This document shows positions 35,660 to 51,055 of a stretch of DNA of 64,000 bases, one piece after another; positions within the stretch are counted from its first letter, which is position 1; the number at the start of each line of letters is the position of its first letter. Location of the stretch: positions 930,001 to 994,000 of the forward strand of contig CP126195.1 in assembly GCA_030272155.1 (NCBI GenBank). The letters are read 5' to 3'. This DNA is from Tetradesmus obliquus. Its lineage: Eukaryota > Chlorophyta > Chlorophyceae > Sphaeropleales > Scenedesmaceae. Under the pieces are notes generated by a model. It saw only the letters and a list, made by a program, of their open reading frames with translations. It searched no databases and was not told the DNA's origin. The position numbers and the translations under genes were made by a program.

Positions 35660-38391
35660 CCGCCTCTGGTGCGTGTCCTGCTGCTGCAGCTGTCCAACCT
35701 GCTGTACAACAGCCAGGGGCAACTCAAGCTGTGCGACTTTGGCCTGGCCAGGTGAGCTGTCTGCAGCTGCCGATCTCACTTGGTGTCCATTGTACTTGCT
35801 CAAACAGCTACGTACATTACTGTACCTGTTTGAGCTCATCAAGCAACCCCCTGTCTTCAATTCAGCCTTTCAGGAGTCGTGAGCGACCATCAGCTGGCCG
35901 GCTGTCTGCTGCTTGACGTTGTCAGATGGAGTTGCAGTTGAGTTTGTAGTGCGCAAGCTGTGTTGTTAATGACCTGACCTCATGCGGAGCCAGCGCCTGC
36001 CGCTGTTATTTTCAAATTGTGCAGGCACTTCCACGCCAATGCGGGCCGCCTCACCCTCCGTGTTGTAACGCTGTGGTACCGCGCAACTGAGCTGCTGCTG
36101 GGCTGCACGCATCCCACCATCACTGACTCTTTGCATGCCTGCTCCAAGGCAGGGAAACGGTGTTGCTCCCACGCCGCCACTTCAACCAAAATGCCGCCGC
36201 ACGCTTGTGTTTCTGCAGTTTCATCAGCACTGAATCGGCTGTTTCATGTGCCGCAATATGTTCGCCGCGCAGGCACTTCCACCCGAGTGCGGGCCGCCTC
36301 ACCCCTAGGGTGGTGACGCTTTGGTACCGCGCCCCCGAGCTGCTGCTAGGCTGCAGCAGCTACAGCCCAGCCATCGATTCATGGGCCCTGGGCTGCATTC
36401 TGGGGGAGCTGCTGCGTGGGCAGCCGCTGTTTCCGGCTGGCGGTGAGAGCGAGTGCCTGCAGATGCACTGCCAGCTGCTGGGAACACCCACACCACGCAT
36501 CTGGCCGGTGAGTGAGTGCGGCTGCGGAAAACAGCAGTCAGCAACCATTAGTGCCTTGGATTCGCGTGTTGTGGGTGTGGCATTGCTGCGCTCAATCAGA
36601 GCGTGTATGCAATTATCCCCCTTCTGGTACAAGGGCTCCTTCATCTTGTGAAGATCTTGAGCTATTGGGTCAGCACTGGATGATGCTTTGTAGCGTGCTG
36701 TATCGCTCATTTCTCACCTTGTGCTGTACAACCTTTTTGAAATGTCATGTGGGTTGCTGCGTTGTGCATCACAGGGCATGCGGTCGCTGCAGCACAGCAG
36801 CAGCAAACGCTGGCCTAAGCAGCCATACAACTCAACTCAGTCTCTAACCTTGGCTCTCTGCAAACACGCATTCTGACTCTGTCATGCATCACAGGGCATG
36901 CGGTCGCTGCCGCACAGCAGCAGCGTGCGCTGGCCGGAGCAGCCATACAACTGCCTGCGCCGCACGTTCCCTGAGCTGAGCGATGCGGGGCTGGCGCTGC
37001 TGAATGGGTTGCTGACGTATGATCCCGAGCAGAGGATGAGTGCGCAGCAGGCGCTGAGCCATGAGTACTTTAGGGTGAGTGGGGAGGTGGTGAGCCGTCT
37101 TTTCATCACATTGCACGGGCACTGCTCAACCGGCTGCTGACATAAGATCAAAGTGAGTCGCCAGCTTGAGCCCTGCTTTTTGAGTGTATCAAAGTGTGCA
37201 CCTTCCCTGAGCTGAGCGATGCAGGCCTGGCGCTGCTGAATGGGTTGCTGACATATGATCCCGAGCAGAGGATGAGTGCGCAGCAGGCGCTGAGCCATGA
37301 GTACTTTAGGGTGAGTCGGGAGGTGGTGAGCCGTCTTTTCATCACATTGCACGGGCGCTGCTCAACCGGCTGCTGACATAAGATCAAAGTGAGTCACCAG
37401 CTTGAGCCCTGATTTTTGAGTGTATCAAGGTGTGCACCTTCCCTGAGCTGAGCGATGCAGGCCTGGCGCTGCTGAATGGGTTGCTGACATATGATCCCGA
37501 GCAGAGGATGAGTGCGCAGCAGGCGCTGAGCCACGAGTATTTCAGGGTGAGTCATGTGTTCGAAACCTGGTGTCCCAAAGTAATCATGGTGCGTGCCTTT
37601 CCTGAGATCAGTGCTGCGGTGGTGGCGCTGCTCAATGGGTTGTTGACGTACGATCCCGAGCAGAGGATGAGTGCGCAGCAGGCCCTGAGCCATGAGTTTT
37701 TTAGGGTGAGCGACGGCCGGCTAACACCTGTTGGATGCTTGTGATGTGTTGTGATGTGTTACCTGTTGGATGCTTGTGATGTTTTTTTCCGAAGGGCCAC
37801 TGACATATGTGACTCTGACCAGTGGCTGATTACACAGCAGGCGCTGAGCCATGAGTACTTCAAAAGGTGGGTTGACAGCACCGGATGAATGGCTCCTGTG
37901 AATATCCTCTGTGATGCTGCCGCAGCGCATGGTGGGTTACACACCATCACTCAACAAGCATGTCGAGCTACTTGCGCACCATGTACCATTGCAGGTCCTG
38001 ATGGCTTACTTTGCATGTTGCTTGATGCATGCAGGAGCGCCCGTACCCACGCCGGCCTGAAGACATGCCCTCATTCCCTTTGTCCAGTAACCCTGGCAGC
38101 GTGCGTACATCACTGTCAGCAGGCGCAGCAGCTGCTGCAGCTGCTGCTGTGAGCGGAGCAGCAGCCGGAGGCAGCCGCAGCAGCGGCGCAGCAGTCGTGG
38201 GCAGTAAGCGCCCATATGGCAACAGGCTTGCGGACTCGGGGCAGCCAATTGCCAAAGCTGGCAGATATGCAGCAGCAGCAGCGGCAGCAGCAGCAGCAGC
38301 AGCTCAGAGGGATGCTGACAGGCGGTTTGGTGATGCGTTTGGGCAGGATCTGTTTCAGCGCTATGACATGAGCCGAGCAGGCAGCGGATGA
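33294..38391 (+). CDS. CDK10-like cyclin-dependent kinase
   Basis: Inferred exons are 33294-33528, 34169-34337, 34765-34838, 35255-35340, 35690-35751, 36273-36507, 36895-37074 and 38035-38391; all phases agree. After an Ala-rich leader comes a full kinase domain: glycine loop [13 protein letters not shown]-binding Lys in [11 protein letters not shown], cyclin-binding helix LPVTSVRE in the PSTAIRE position, HPNIVKLL, hinge [11 protein letters not shown], catalytic HRDLK, DFGLAR, T-loop [27 protein letters not shown], and [21 protein letters not shown]. The tail [15 protein letters not shown] matches the CDK10/CDK11 group. CDK10 fits best by the short tail and helix sequence. The predicted role is a nuclear Ser/Thr kinase in transcription or cell cycle control. 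Nearly every exon has partial copies in the neighbouring intron. Confidence 0.85.
33621..33770 (+). repeat. Two copies of CDK exon 1 end with donor
   Basis: GAAGGCACCTACGGCGTGGT (33623) repeats [10 protein letters not shown] of the true exon end at 33528. A second, worn copy (GGCACCTATGTGGCTGCGTGGT, 33716) is followed by the same donor and intron start GTGAGCTGCTGCTGCTTGAT as at 33529. Confidence 0.85.
33881..34110 (+). repeat. Two decayed copies of CDK exon 2 start
   Basis: CCCGCCACATCCCCA..GTTGC(A)TTGAAGAA(A) occurs at 33881 and 34032, before the true exon 2 at 34169. They read [16 protein letters not shown] and [15 protein letters not shown]. Both have a CCAG acceptor but lose the kinase frame afterwards. 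Confidence 0.88.
34440..34497 (+). repeat. Copy of CDK exon 2 end with donor
   Basis: GTGAAGCTGCTGCGCGTAGT..ACAGGCCAGACAG|GTGGGTG repeats [13 protein letters not shown] and the donor of the exon ending at 34337. Confidence 0.85.
35057..35097 (+). repeat. Copy of CDK exon 3 end with donor
   Basis: ATGCTGGACGCACACCCGCA..TTCTCAG|GTGCGGGCGGCA repeats the end of exon 34765-34838 and its intron start. Confidence 0.85.
35430..35470 (+). repeat. Copy of CDK exon 4 end (HRDLK motif), decayed
   Basis: GGCTACCTGCATGATCATTTGGTGCTGCACAGGGACGTCAG corresponds to [14 protein letters not shown] of exon 35255-35340, here reading [13 protein letters not shown]. Confidence 0.8.
36025..36140 (+). repeat. Copy of CDK exon 6 start (T-loop)
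   Basis: GCAG|GCACTTCCACGCCAATGCGG..CTGTGGTACCGCGCAACTGA reads [20 protein letters not shown] and then TELLLGC. It is upstream of the true exon 36273-36507. The APE motif is ATE here. Confidence 0.88.
36770..36835 (+). repeat. Copy of CDK exon 7 start
   Basis: GCATCACAG|GGCATGCGGTCGCTG repeats the acceptor and first 60 bases of exon 36895-37074, then ends. Confidence 0.85.
37195..37868 (+). repeat. Four tandem copies of CDK exon 7 end with donor
   Basis: [24 protein letters not shown] with its donor is repeated at about 37201-37310, 37435-37544 and 37600-37706. A short fragment QALSHEYFK lies at 37838-37868. The first two repeat units are about 234 bases long and nearly identical, including the intron part, so they are recent. 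The true exon is 36895-37074. Confidence 0.92.
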
Positions 38392-40061
38392 GTTGGGCAG
38401 GGACGGTTGGCGGTTGCCAGCTGTCATTGAGCAAAGACAGTGCCGCAATGCATGCTGATTGTAGGGATGTTACATGTTGGAAGTGCTGCTGATCTCCCAC
38501 CACCTGCACGTGGGGCTCGCACAGTTGTGCATTGTGTCATGCGGAAATTGGATACACTGCCGAAACAGTGACATCAGGCTGCTGCGCTGCACAGAACAGC
38601 AGGAACTAACTGCGGTGCATGTTCGGCAGAAGCACTCAATGTTCGGCATGACAATTGTGCCTACTGTGGTTGACAGCATGATGTTTTTCCTGGATGTGGC
38701 TGAGAGGTCCATGTGCTTGAAAGTGGTGGCAATGGTGTTGACGATGCCTGTCTCCTTGCCGTTCGGGAAAGGAACAGACGTTGTGAAAGCCATTGCCACA
38801 GCTTTGATGCACATGGACATGTCGACCACATTGTGCTCGGATGCGCTGGCAGTGCGGAAGTGTTTCTGGACGTGGTCGACAGTTGCACAACCTCAAGGGT
38901 GTGGTGATGGTTCTGCAGTGCCTGTTTCACTTGTGTTGACAGGCGTGTCCATCGTTCAGTACGTCCAGCACTGGTGCCGCTCGCCTGCTTGTACGCATCC
39001 AATTGCAATCTGTCTGTCATCAGCTGCTGCTGCCACGCCCGCGCCGCCTATAAACGCTTCCAGTCGCTGCTGCGACGTGCGGTGGCACTTCACTGTCACT
39101 TCGGCGGTATGTACCAGGGGGCTGACAAGCAAGCGTCGTTGACTGTATCTGTCGTTACAAGCCGCAAGGTGGCACACCCATGGGCTGGCCAGTGCCACTG
39201 GCGGCCATCAGCAGCCGTAAACAACTGCCAGCTGATAGCAGTGTTATGAGTTGCAGGAAAGACACTGCATATCGCGACAGCATCAATGCAACATAGCAGT
39301 GTGCACACAGTGCCACAAGCTGTCAGCGGGGGCACGTCCACACCACCACAGCACATCAGGTGCGTGGGTGGTGCATTGAACTATTGAAAGCGCATTCAAC
39401 AGATGTGGGTGCGGTGCCGCTCATGAGGCTGTGGTTATTACTGCAAAAAACGTCATCAAGTGGCTACGTAGTTTACCACCCAATAGCATCATAGCTGCGC
39501 AAACCCCACCCGTGGCTACGCACACACCTTTGGGACACCAGCAAAAGCAGTGATGCAGCGACTTGAACACCAGCAAGTGCATAAGCACAGAAAGAAGCAG
39601 CTAGTTTACAAGCTACAAGTCCTACGCATCAGAAACAGGCAAGCCTGCTTGAGCCTTTGCTCTTCCGTGCCTAGATGAGAGAAAAACAAGCACAGGCCTG
39701 GTATGGGCCTGAGAGCTCTAGGGGAAACTCATTCCTATCCTACTACGCGTAAGCAGCTACTGCTCCCGTAAGGCAGTAGGTGCTACATGGTTGCATTATA
39801 ACCAATTCATCCACTGCCAAACCAGGGCCACAGGCCGCCCCACCATAAAGAAGCCAAACAATGCGCATACACAACTTTTCTTGCTGGCCATTTGCGTGAC
39901 TGGCTCGCATGCCCTTGTAGACGCGACATGTACATGCCTGCGGGTGCAGCCACTTCTGTCTCACCAGTGGGAGTGAAACCACTGGTTGTTGGCAACAGAG
40001 AGTGCAGCACCAAACTATATCATTGTCACAGGCACACATCACTCAGCGCAACTTCTTGGTC
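38392..40061. other. Gap without a recognised gene; contains a dispersed repeat
   Basis: A 222-codon frame at 38474-39142 has no family features and overlaps internally similar segments (GTGGTGGCAATGGTG and related), so I do not call it. Nothing else stands out apart from the dispersed repeat at 39624. Confidence 0.45.
39624..39710 (+). repeat. Dispersed ~90-base repeat, copy 3
   Basis: CCTACGCATCAGAAACAGGC..GAGCCTTTGCTCTTCCGTGC..ACAGGCCTGGTATGGG matches the inverted copy at 52216-52314 over its first half and copy 2 over its second. Confidence 0.6.
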
Positions 40062-40401
40062 TCAAGAGTCACTCTGTATGTAGCGGCCAATGCGCAGCTG
40101 CACAGGGTACACCTGCTGGCCCAGCTTGATCTGCGACGTCCTGAACAGATCCAGCTCAACCGGCACAGTTGCACCTGAAGCCACCGGTAAGCCGCTGCGC
40201 ACCACGACTGCATCAAACTTCAGTGGCTGCCGCTGCGCCTGCGTGAGCGCTTGCGGCTGCAGCAGCGTTTGAGCATCATCACTGTCACCCAGCAGGCCTG
40301 CTATCTGAGCCACCTCCCCCATGACGCTGTTCATCAGCATCCTCTTGCCGCCAGGCAAGCTGGCCACCCCAGCAGCGTCCAGCACGCGCGGCGTGAACAC
40401 A

Positions 40402-40556
40402 TTACATTACATTACATTACATGCTCCACTCAACGAGGAGTGGGAACCCCAGTCAGGAGCCAACGAGAGGCTCATAGGGGGAGGAAACATCGAAGAACAA
40501 CTCATCATCGTCCAAACCGTCAGACGAAAACGCAGAAAAAACTCAAAAGAAACTCA
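40402..40556 (-). mobile_element. LINE (non-LTR) 3' tail fragment with target duplication
   Basis: The element is 155 bases on the minus strand and ends in (TAATG)n. It is flanked by the direct repeat TGTGTTC (40395-40401 and 40557-40563). It matches the last ~150 bases of the element at 55434-55746, including the C-terminal codons for LDDDELFFDVSSPYEPL. It is 5' truncated, as is usual for LINEs. Confidence 0.75.
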
Positions 40557-40602
40557 GAACACAGTAGTGGGTGCACAGTGGAGCAGCGATGCAGCCAGCC
40601 GA

Positions 40603-40752
40603 GTGGATGACTGTATGAAGGCATGCAGGCGCTGGATGACTGTATGAAGGCATGCAGGCGCTGGATGACTGTATGAAGGCATGCAGGCGCTGGATGACTG
40701 TATGAAGGCATGCAGGCGCTGGATGACTGTAAAAAGGCATGCAGGCGCTGGA
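40603..40752 (+). repeat. 29-base minisatellite, about five units
   Basis: Unit GCATGCAGGCGCTGGATGAC + TGTATGAAG is in tandem. Units are nearly identical, so it is young. It lies inside the BTB-like coding frame; 29 is not a multiple of three. Confidence 0.95.
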
Positions 40753-41392
40753 TGAGCGGCTCCAGCTGTAGCTTGTAGGATAGCCACAGCAGCCGCTCGG
40801 TCTGCGCTGCCACCTGCTGCCTGAACGCGTCCTGCTGCTCTGCAGGCACTTCCGGGTCTGGCCGATATGCATGGGCTGCGCTCAGAATGTCTGCCCGTTC
40901 AAAAACTGTTCCGTTGACGCAGGCATAGGCTCTGCCATCTGTCTGCAGTGCTATCACCTGCTGCCCCAGCTGAGCATACAGCTGCAGGTGCTGCAAGCAT
41001 GTGCAGCAGGCTTTCATCAGCGGCCGTGTCGAGTCAACGGCGTCTGCAAAGGCCAGCAGCTTGTACAGGCCATCTACGCTGCACGCTGGTCCGTCCTGCT
41101 GCTCTTCAAAGTATGTTTCATATAGTATGTTTTGGTACGCTGCGTTGAGCCAGGCTACCACTGTGTCCCTGCTCACTGGCTGGCCATCAAGGAGCAGCCC
41201 GCTGAGGTCCCACTCATCTGTCTCTGGCAGCTGCATGGCGACTGCTGAATACATGCGGACCAAATAGGCCGCTGCCACCAGCGGAGCAGCTGCTGCTGCA
41301 TCTGCACGCAGCAGCAGTGCAATCAACAAGACGACAGCAGAACGTTTGCAGGTACATAGGGCCCAAGGGTAAAAAAGCAAGTATACATTCAC

Positions 41393-42460
41393 CTCATTAT
41401 GACACGTTGTGTTGTCTTCTTCTGTTGTTCACCTCTGTTGTAATGAGCCAAAAGCGCTAGAGGGGCCAATGCTGTGCAGCTGCTTGCAAGACCTTTACAC
41501 CTACCTAGATCTCCTGTCCTGGCCAGCTTGATTCGCAGCTTCGGCCCCTCAAACGCTGTGCTATGCGCACGTTTCGTTCATCACGGAATCAGCTGTCGTC
41601 CACCTCTGATTGCGGAATGACTGGCTGCAGGGCAGCAGTGCGAACGGGTCCGAGTGACCAGGTGAAACGTGACAGACAGTAGTCGGCAGCCTAATGTTCC
41701 AGTAGAGCATGCTGTGTGCTGAGGGTCCTCACGGCTCAGGATCACGCAGTGCGTTGCTAGTGTTGTGCCAAGCTGTCACTGACAGCAGTTGATGTGCTGT
41801 CAACCTTTGGCACTGCAGTGGCTGAGCCAAATCGACGATGACCACTCATTAAAAGATGGTACAGTACTCTGCTTGCGGAAACGAAATGTATGAGCATGTT
41901 GCGTTTGTTTTGGGAGAAGCTCAGGAGTGGTGGCTGTGTGGGTTGGCCTGACTCAGGCCAGTCTGAACAGCCCACACTGTGGCACTGAATACAACAGAAA
42001 ACGATAGTCACTTACATCGGCCGTATATAAGACAGAGATTGCCCCCACGCCTCGCGACTAGACCAAAACTCGCTCTGAACTTGGTGGCGAACCGTCACTG
42101 CAACCGTGACTGCTGCTACTGTCGTTCTGAGCAGCGCCAAACACAGCATTGTACCCCTCTGCAGCCCCTGCAAAAACGTTTTGTCAGCAAATACTGACAT
42201 ATATAATCTGGCTCCGCATGATAGACGGTAGCATGTGAAATGCATGGACGAACGCGGCGAACTATACGGGCACTGTACGGTCAGACTTGCCTTGCTGCTG
42301 TTTGACCGTGCCGATGGAGAACACCAGGACAACAAATTACACACTGCTATCTGATTGGGCAGTCCTGAAGCGTAGGGCAGGTCGAGAAGGGCAGTAAGGG
42401 CGTCAAACAGACCACAGGCTCCGCCACGAACAATTTCCTATCGCAGATTAAGCATCATCA
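41393..42460. promoter_or_regulatory. Divergent intergenic region of BTB-like and Stig1-like genes
   Basis: No coding signal was recognised. A TATA-like TATATAAG lies at 42024-42031 on the plus strand, about 430 bases before the Stig1-like ATG. It is the best promoter candidate but is not proven. Confidence 0.35.
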
Positions 42461-43517
42461 ATGGAGCGCAGAGCTTCAACAACGTCTTGCAGCGAACTCC
42501 TGTATGTTCTGGCAGTGCTGCTTGCTTGGCCAGCCTGCTCGCAAGCGAGGGGTGGTGGCTTCGGTAGAGCAGGCAGATGCCCGACAGGCCAAACAATTTG
42601 TTCAAACAACAGATTAAGACGCTATAAAGAGGAAGGTGAGTGCCGATGGCAGCAGTCGGTTAGCGCCCAGCCGAGTTCTGTTGCTGCTGGCCTGCAACAT
42701 CAGCTCCCTTTGCTTACAGCGCTGCTCTGCTGCATGTGTTCAATGGCCTGCAGCCTGCGTTGCTCTTGTCAACGACCCTTTCAATTGTGGAGCATGCGGC
42801 GTGCAGTGCAGCAGCAGCACCGTATGCGTCAACAGCACATGCGTCAACCTGCAGAACGACACAGCCAATTGCGGAGCAGTAGGCGCTGCCTGTCCTGCAG
42901 GCTGGGGCTGCTGCAGTGGCAGCTGCGCCAACACAGCAGCATCTTTGACCAGCTGCGGTGCATGCGGTAAGCCCTGTCTTGGCAGTGAAACTTGCAGGAG
43001 CGGCATATGCTCACCAAGCCTACCCAACCTGCCCTCTACTGGAGGTGCAGCAGCAGCAAGCCTTACCTTGGGTCCATTCAGCAGCTGTGACAGCAGCGGC
43101 GCTGCTTTGACGAATGCCACTCGCTGCAGCAGTGCAGCAGCAGTTCCCGCCATCGCGGTCAACATCAGCCAGTCAAACTTCCTGGCATTAGCAATTTACC
43201 CCTTCCCAGCGATGTGCATGCGGGTGTCGACCTGCAGCCAGGTGCAGCTGGCTGTTAGTAACACAAATTCAAACGCAGTGTCCGCCCCAGCGACAGATAC
43301 TGTGCTGAGCTGGACGCAGCCGGCCAGCGTTCCTGCAGGATGGCCTGCAGCAGTCAGCGGATGCTCACAAAGTAATTGTGGAGATGGTACAGCGCTGAGT
43401 CAGATGATTCTACCCAACAGCGGCAGGGATGAGGTTGTGTGGCTGAGCAACAGCGCAGGCAGCTGCGTGAGCAACGTGTATGTGCTGCTGACTGTCAGCT
43501 CAGCCTGCACACTGTGA
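42461..43517 (+). CDS. Secreted Cys-rich protein with Stig1-like repeats
   Basis: Exon 1 (42461-42635) gives a signal peptide: MERRASTTSCSELLYVLAVL, then LAWPACSQA, then CPTGQTICSNN. Exon 2 (from 42720 after TGCTTACAG) encodes tandem Cys modules: NDPFNCGACGVQCSSSTVC, NDTANCGAVGAACPAGWGCC, LTSCGACGKPCLGSETC. These resemble plant Stig1 domains. A ~170-residue domain rich in Asn, Ser and N-glycosylation sites follows, ending VYVLLTVSSACTL. It is probably a wall or extracellular matrix protein. The obvious donor GGAAG|GTGAGTG and acceptor do not keep the frame (intron of 84 bases, but the frames differ), so either the border or the sequence holds a small error, or exon 1 belongs otherwise. Confidence 0.65.
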
Positions 43518-44818
43518 GGTAGCGGCTGGCATTTGATCCTTTTTTGGCATACAACAGTTGTTGTTCTTGGTGTTGCTTGCTGGCAGTGCAGCATGCTGCT
43601 GCCTTGGCTAGGCCATGGCTCTGTGCAGTGCGGTGAGGAGTCCGCGCAAAAGCACCAAGCGACATGCGACGCATGCTGTCATGGGCGCTGCAAGGTGGTA
43701 TCACAGTTTGATATGCAGCAGTTGCCGGAGTGAGGTGAAGTTGAGCATTTGTACTCGCTGCCAGCGCTGTGGCAGCCCTGTTTCTGCTAATTTATATGCA
43801 TCCTGCAGACACCGCTGTTGGCGCTTGTGTTTATAACTGCTGGCATGGTATTAAATCATACGCATACAGCATGGTATCAAATCATGCTATATGCAAACTC
43901 TCTGTGAACAGCAGGTTGCTGCTCAGTGATTCAGGTCATGATCTAGCGAATAACAGGCACAGCAACAACAGACGCATCATATGGTCAAATATGGCAAGAG
44001 GTTGGAAGCCTTCAAAACTTTGTTGCAACATTCTTGGGGTTGTGTGTCGGTCCCTCTTGCAAGAATACATCAATAACAGCCCTGCAGCACTTGCTTGTTG
44101 TCCTTGTCATGGTCCATGCAGTTGCTGTTGTTTGCTCATCAAGGTGATGTTGGCTGCGACTCTTTCACAGTGCTTGTGGCTGTCCACATGCTGCTTTGTG
44201 TGCAGGCTTTGATCAGTTGGTTGTGCCAGCAGTCACACGCCGCGCTTGTTGAAGTGCACGCTGCATCTGGCCCAACACTGTTGGGCCAGCTGTGCCACAG
44301 CTGGCGGATGCACTTCAGTCAACCATCCTTAGTCTAGCCTAGACGGTTACTGCAATTGCCCTCCACAGCTCCGGCTGCTGGCTACGCTAGCTTCAAGGCG
44401 GTGGTGTTTTAGTAGAATATGCAGATTAGTTGATTGTGTCATCTCATGTATGGGCCCCCAGAGAGAGCTGGTAGGGTCTTGGTTTGCTGTGAATGAGTGA
44501 TGAACCACTGGTGTCCTGAGGACAGACTTGTGCAGAGAACCTTTAAAATAATGGACCATCACACGCTGGGCAAGTGAGTACCAATGATGACCTGGCAACA
44601 TCTGCCTGACAATGACGGGTGGGTCACACATGTGACCCTCTTTGGCGTCACACTTCACACTGTGGCTGACAGTCATGCCATGCAATGCCAGCAGTCCAAC
44701 TATTCTCAATTCACGTTGCATTTCAACTGACACAGGAAATGTGATCACTGTTTTGTTGCTGTTGTGCACGCACTTGTTTTCCTCTGGAGTAGCAGCAGCA
44801 ACACCAGCAGCAGCAGCC
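43518..44818. other. Intergenic, no recognised gene
   Basis: This is the 3' flank of the Stig1-like gene and the 5' flank of the lyase-family gene. A 162-codon minus-strand frame at 44835-44347 has no motif support. A palindromic GTGCCACAGCTGGC and TTGGGCCAGCTGTGCCAC cluster is seen near 44270-44310. Confidence 0.4.
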
Positions 44819-50661
<5,843 letters not shown>

Positions 50662-50753
50662 CCCTGGCAGAGGCAACATTGGAGCATGTGGGCTGGTTAT
50701 ATGGGCACGCTGGTTATATGGGCACAGCTACCTGTGCTCCTTCAACTGTAGTT

Positions 50754-50832
50754 ATTGAGTTGCACTGCCAGGGCGGTGCACACATGACGCACTGGGCGCC
50801 TTCAGTGCAGTCAGCCCTCGTGAGCCTACTTC
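50754..50832 (+). repeat. Copy of lyase C-terminal coding segment after the stop
   Basis: TGCCAGGGCGGTGCACACAT..GCAGTCAGCCCTCGTGAGCC repeats the CQGGTHWTHWALAVESALVS region at 50488-50550. It lies about 95 bases past the stop codon. Confidence 0.88.
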
Positions 50833-50941
50833 AATCATATGCCAACCTACATGTGTTGCCAGCGTCACAAATAGACGCTTTGTAGCTTCTAGCCATGAAT
50901 AGCTTGGCTGGTAACAAGATGCAAATTTTGAGAGAGGATAG

Positions 50942-50946
50942 TTACA
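50942..50946 (-). terminator. TGTAA poly(A) signal of the GT32 gene
   Basis: TGTAA on the minus strand lies about 110 bases downstream of the stop at 51056. It is a candidate only. Confidence 0.35.
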
Positions 50947-51055
50947 TGTGGGTCCTGGGACCATGTCTGATGCATCAGTCACATATGTGACTACCTGAAG
51001 GCGTCACAGCATTTCACCCCATAATGTAGCGTGCATGATTCGAACATGTGACCAG

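Larger units (their letters stand above)
40062..41392 (-). pseudogene. BTB/POZ-like protein gene, disrupted by minisatellite and LINE tail
   Basis: The minus strand encodes a BTB-like stretch: WDLSGLLLDGQPVSRDTVVAWLN, LYKLLAFADAVDSTRPL and a helical tail ERLLWLSYKLQLEPLIQRLH. The BTB call is from pattern memory of a large algal family. After LHAF the frame enters a 29-base minisatellite (four extra units, 116 bases, which shifts the frame). A single unit would keep LHAF in frame with IQSSTRLAASLL and TTVF. A 155-base LINE tail follows, then the C-terminal part TPRVLDAAGVASLPGGKRML to IQSDS and stop. It thus looks like a recently inactivated copy, unless splicing removes the insertions. The N-terminal start exon was not identified. 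Confidence 0.5.

Noticed and set aside
38474-39142. 222-codon open frame as a gene
   Set aside because: No motif, composition like flanking non-coding DNA, internal imperfect repeats, and a competing frame on the other strand.
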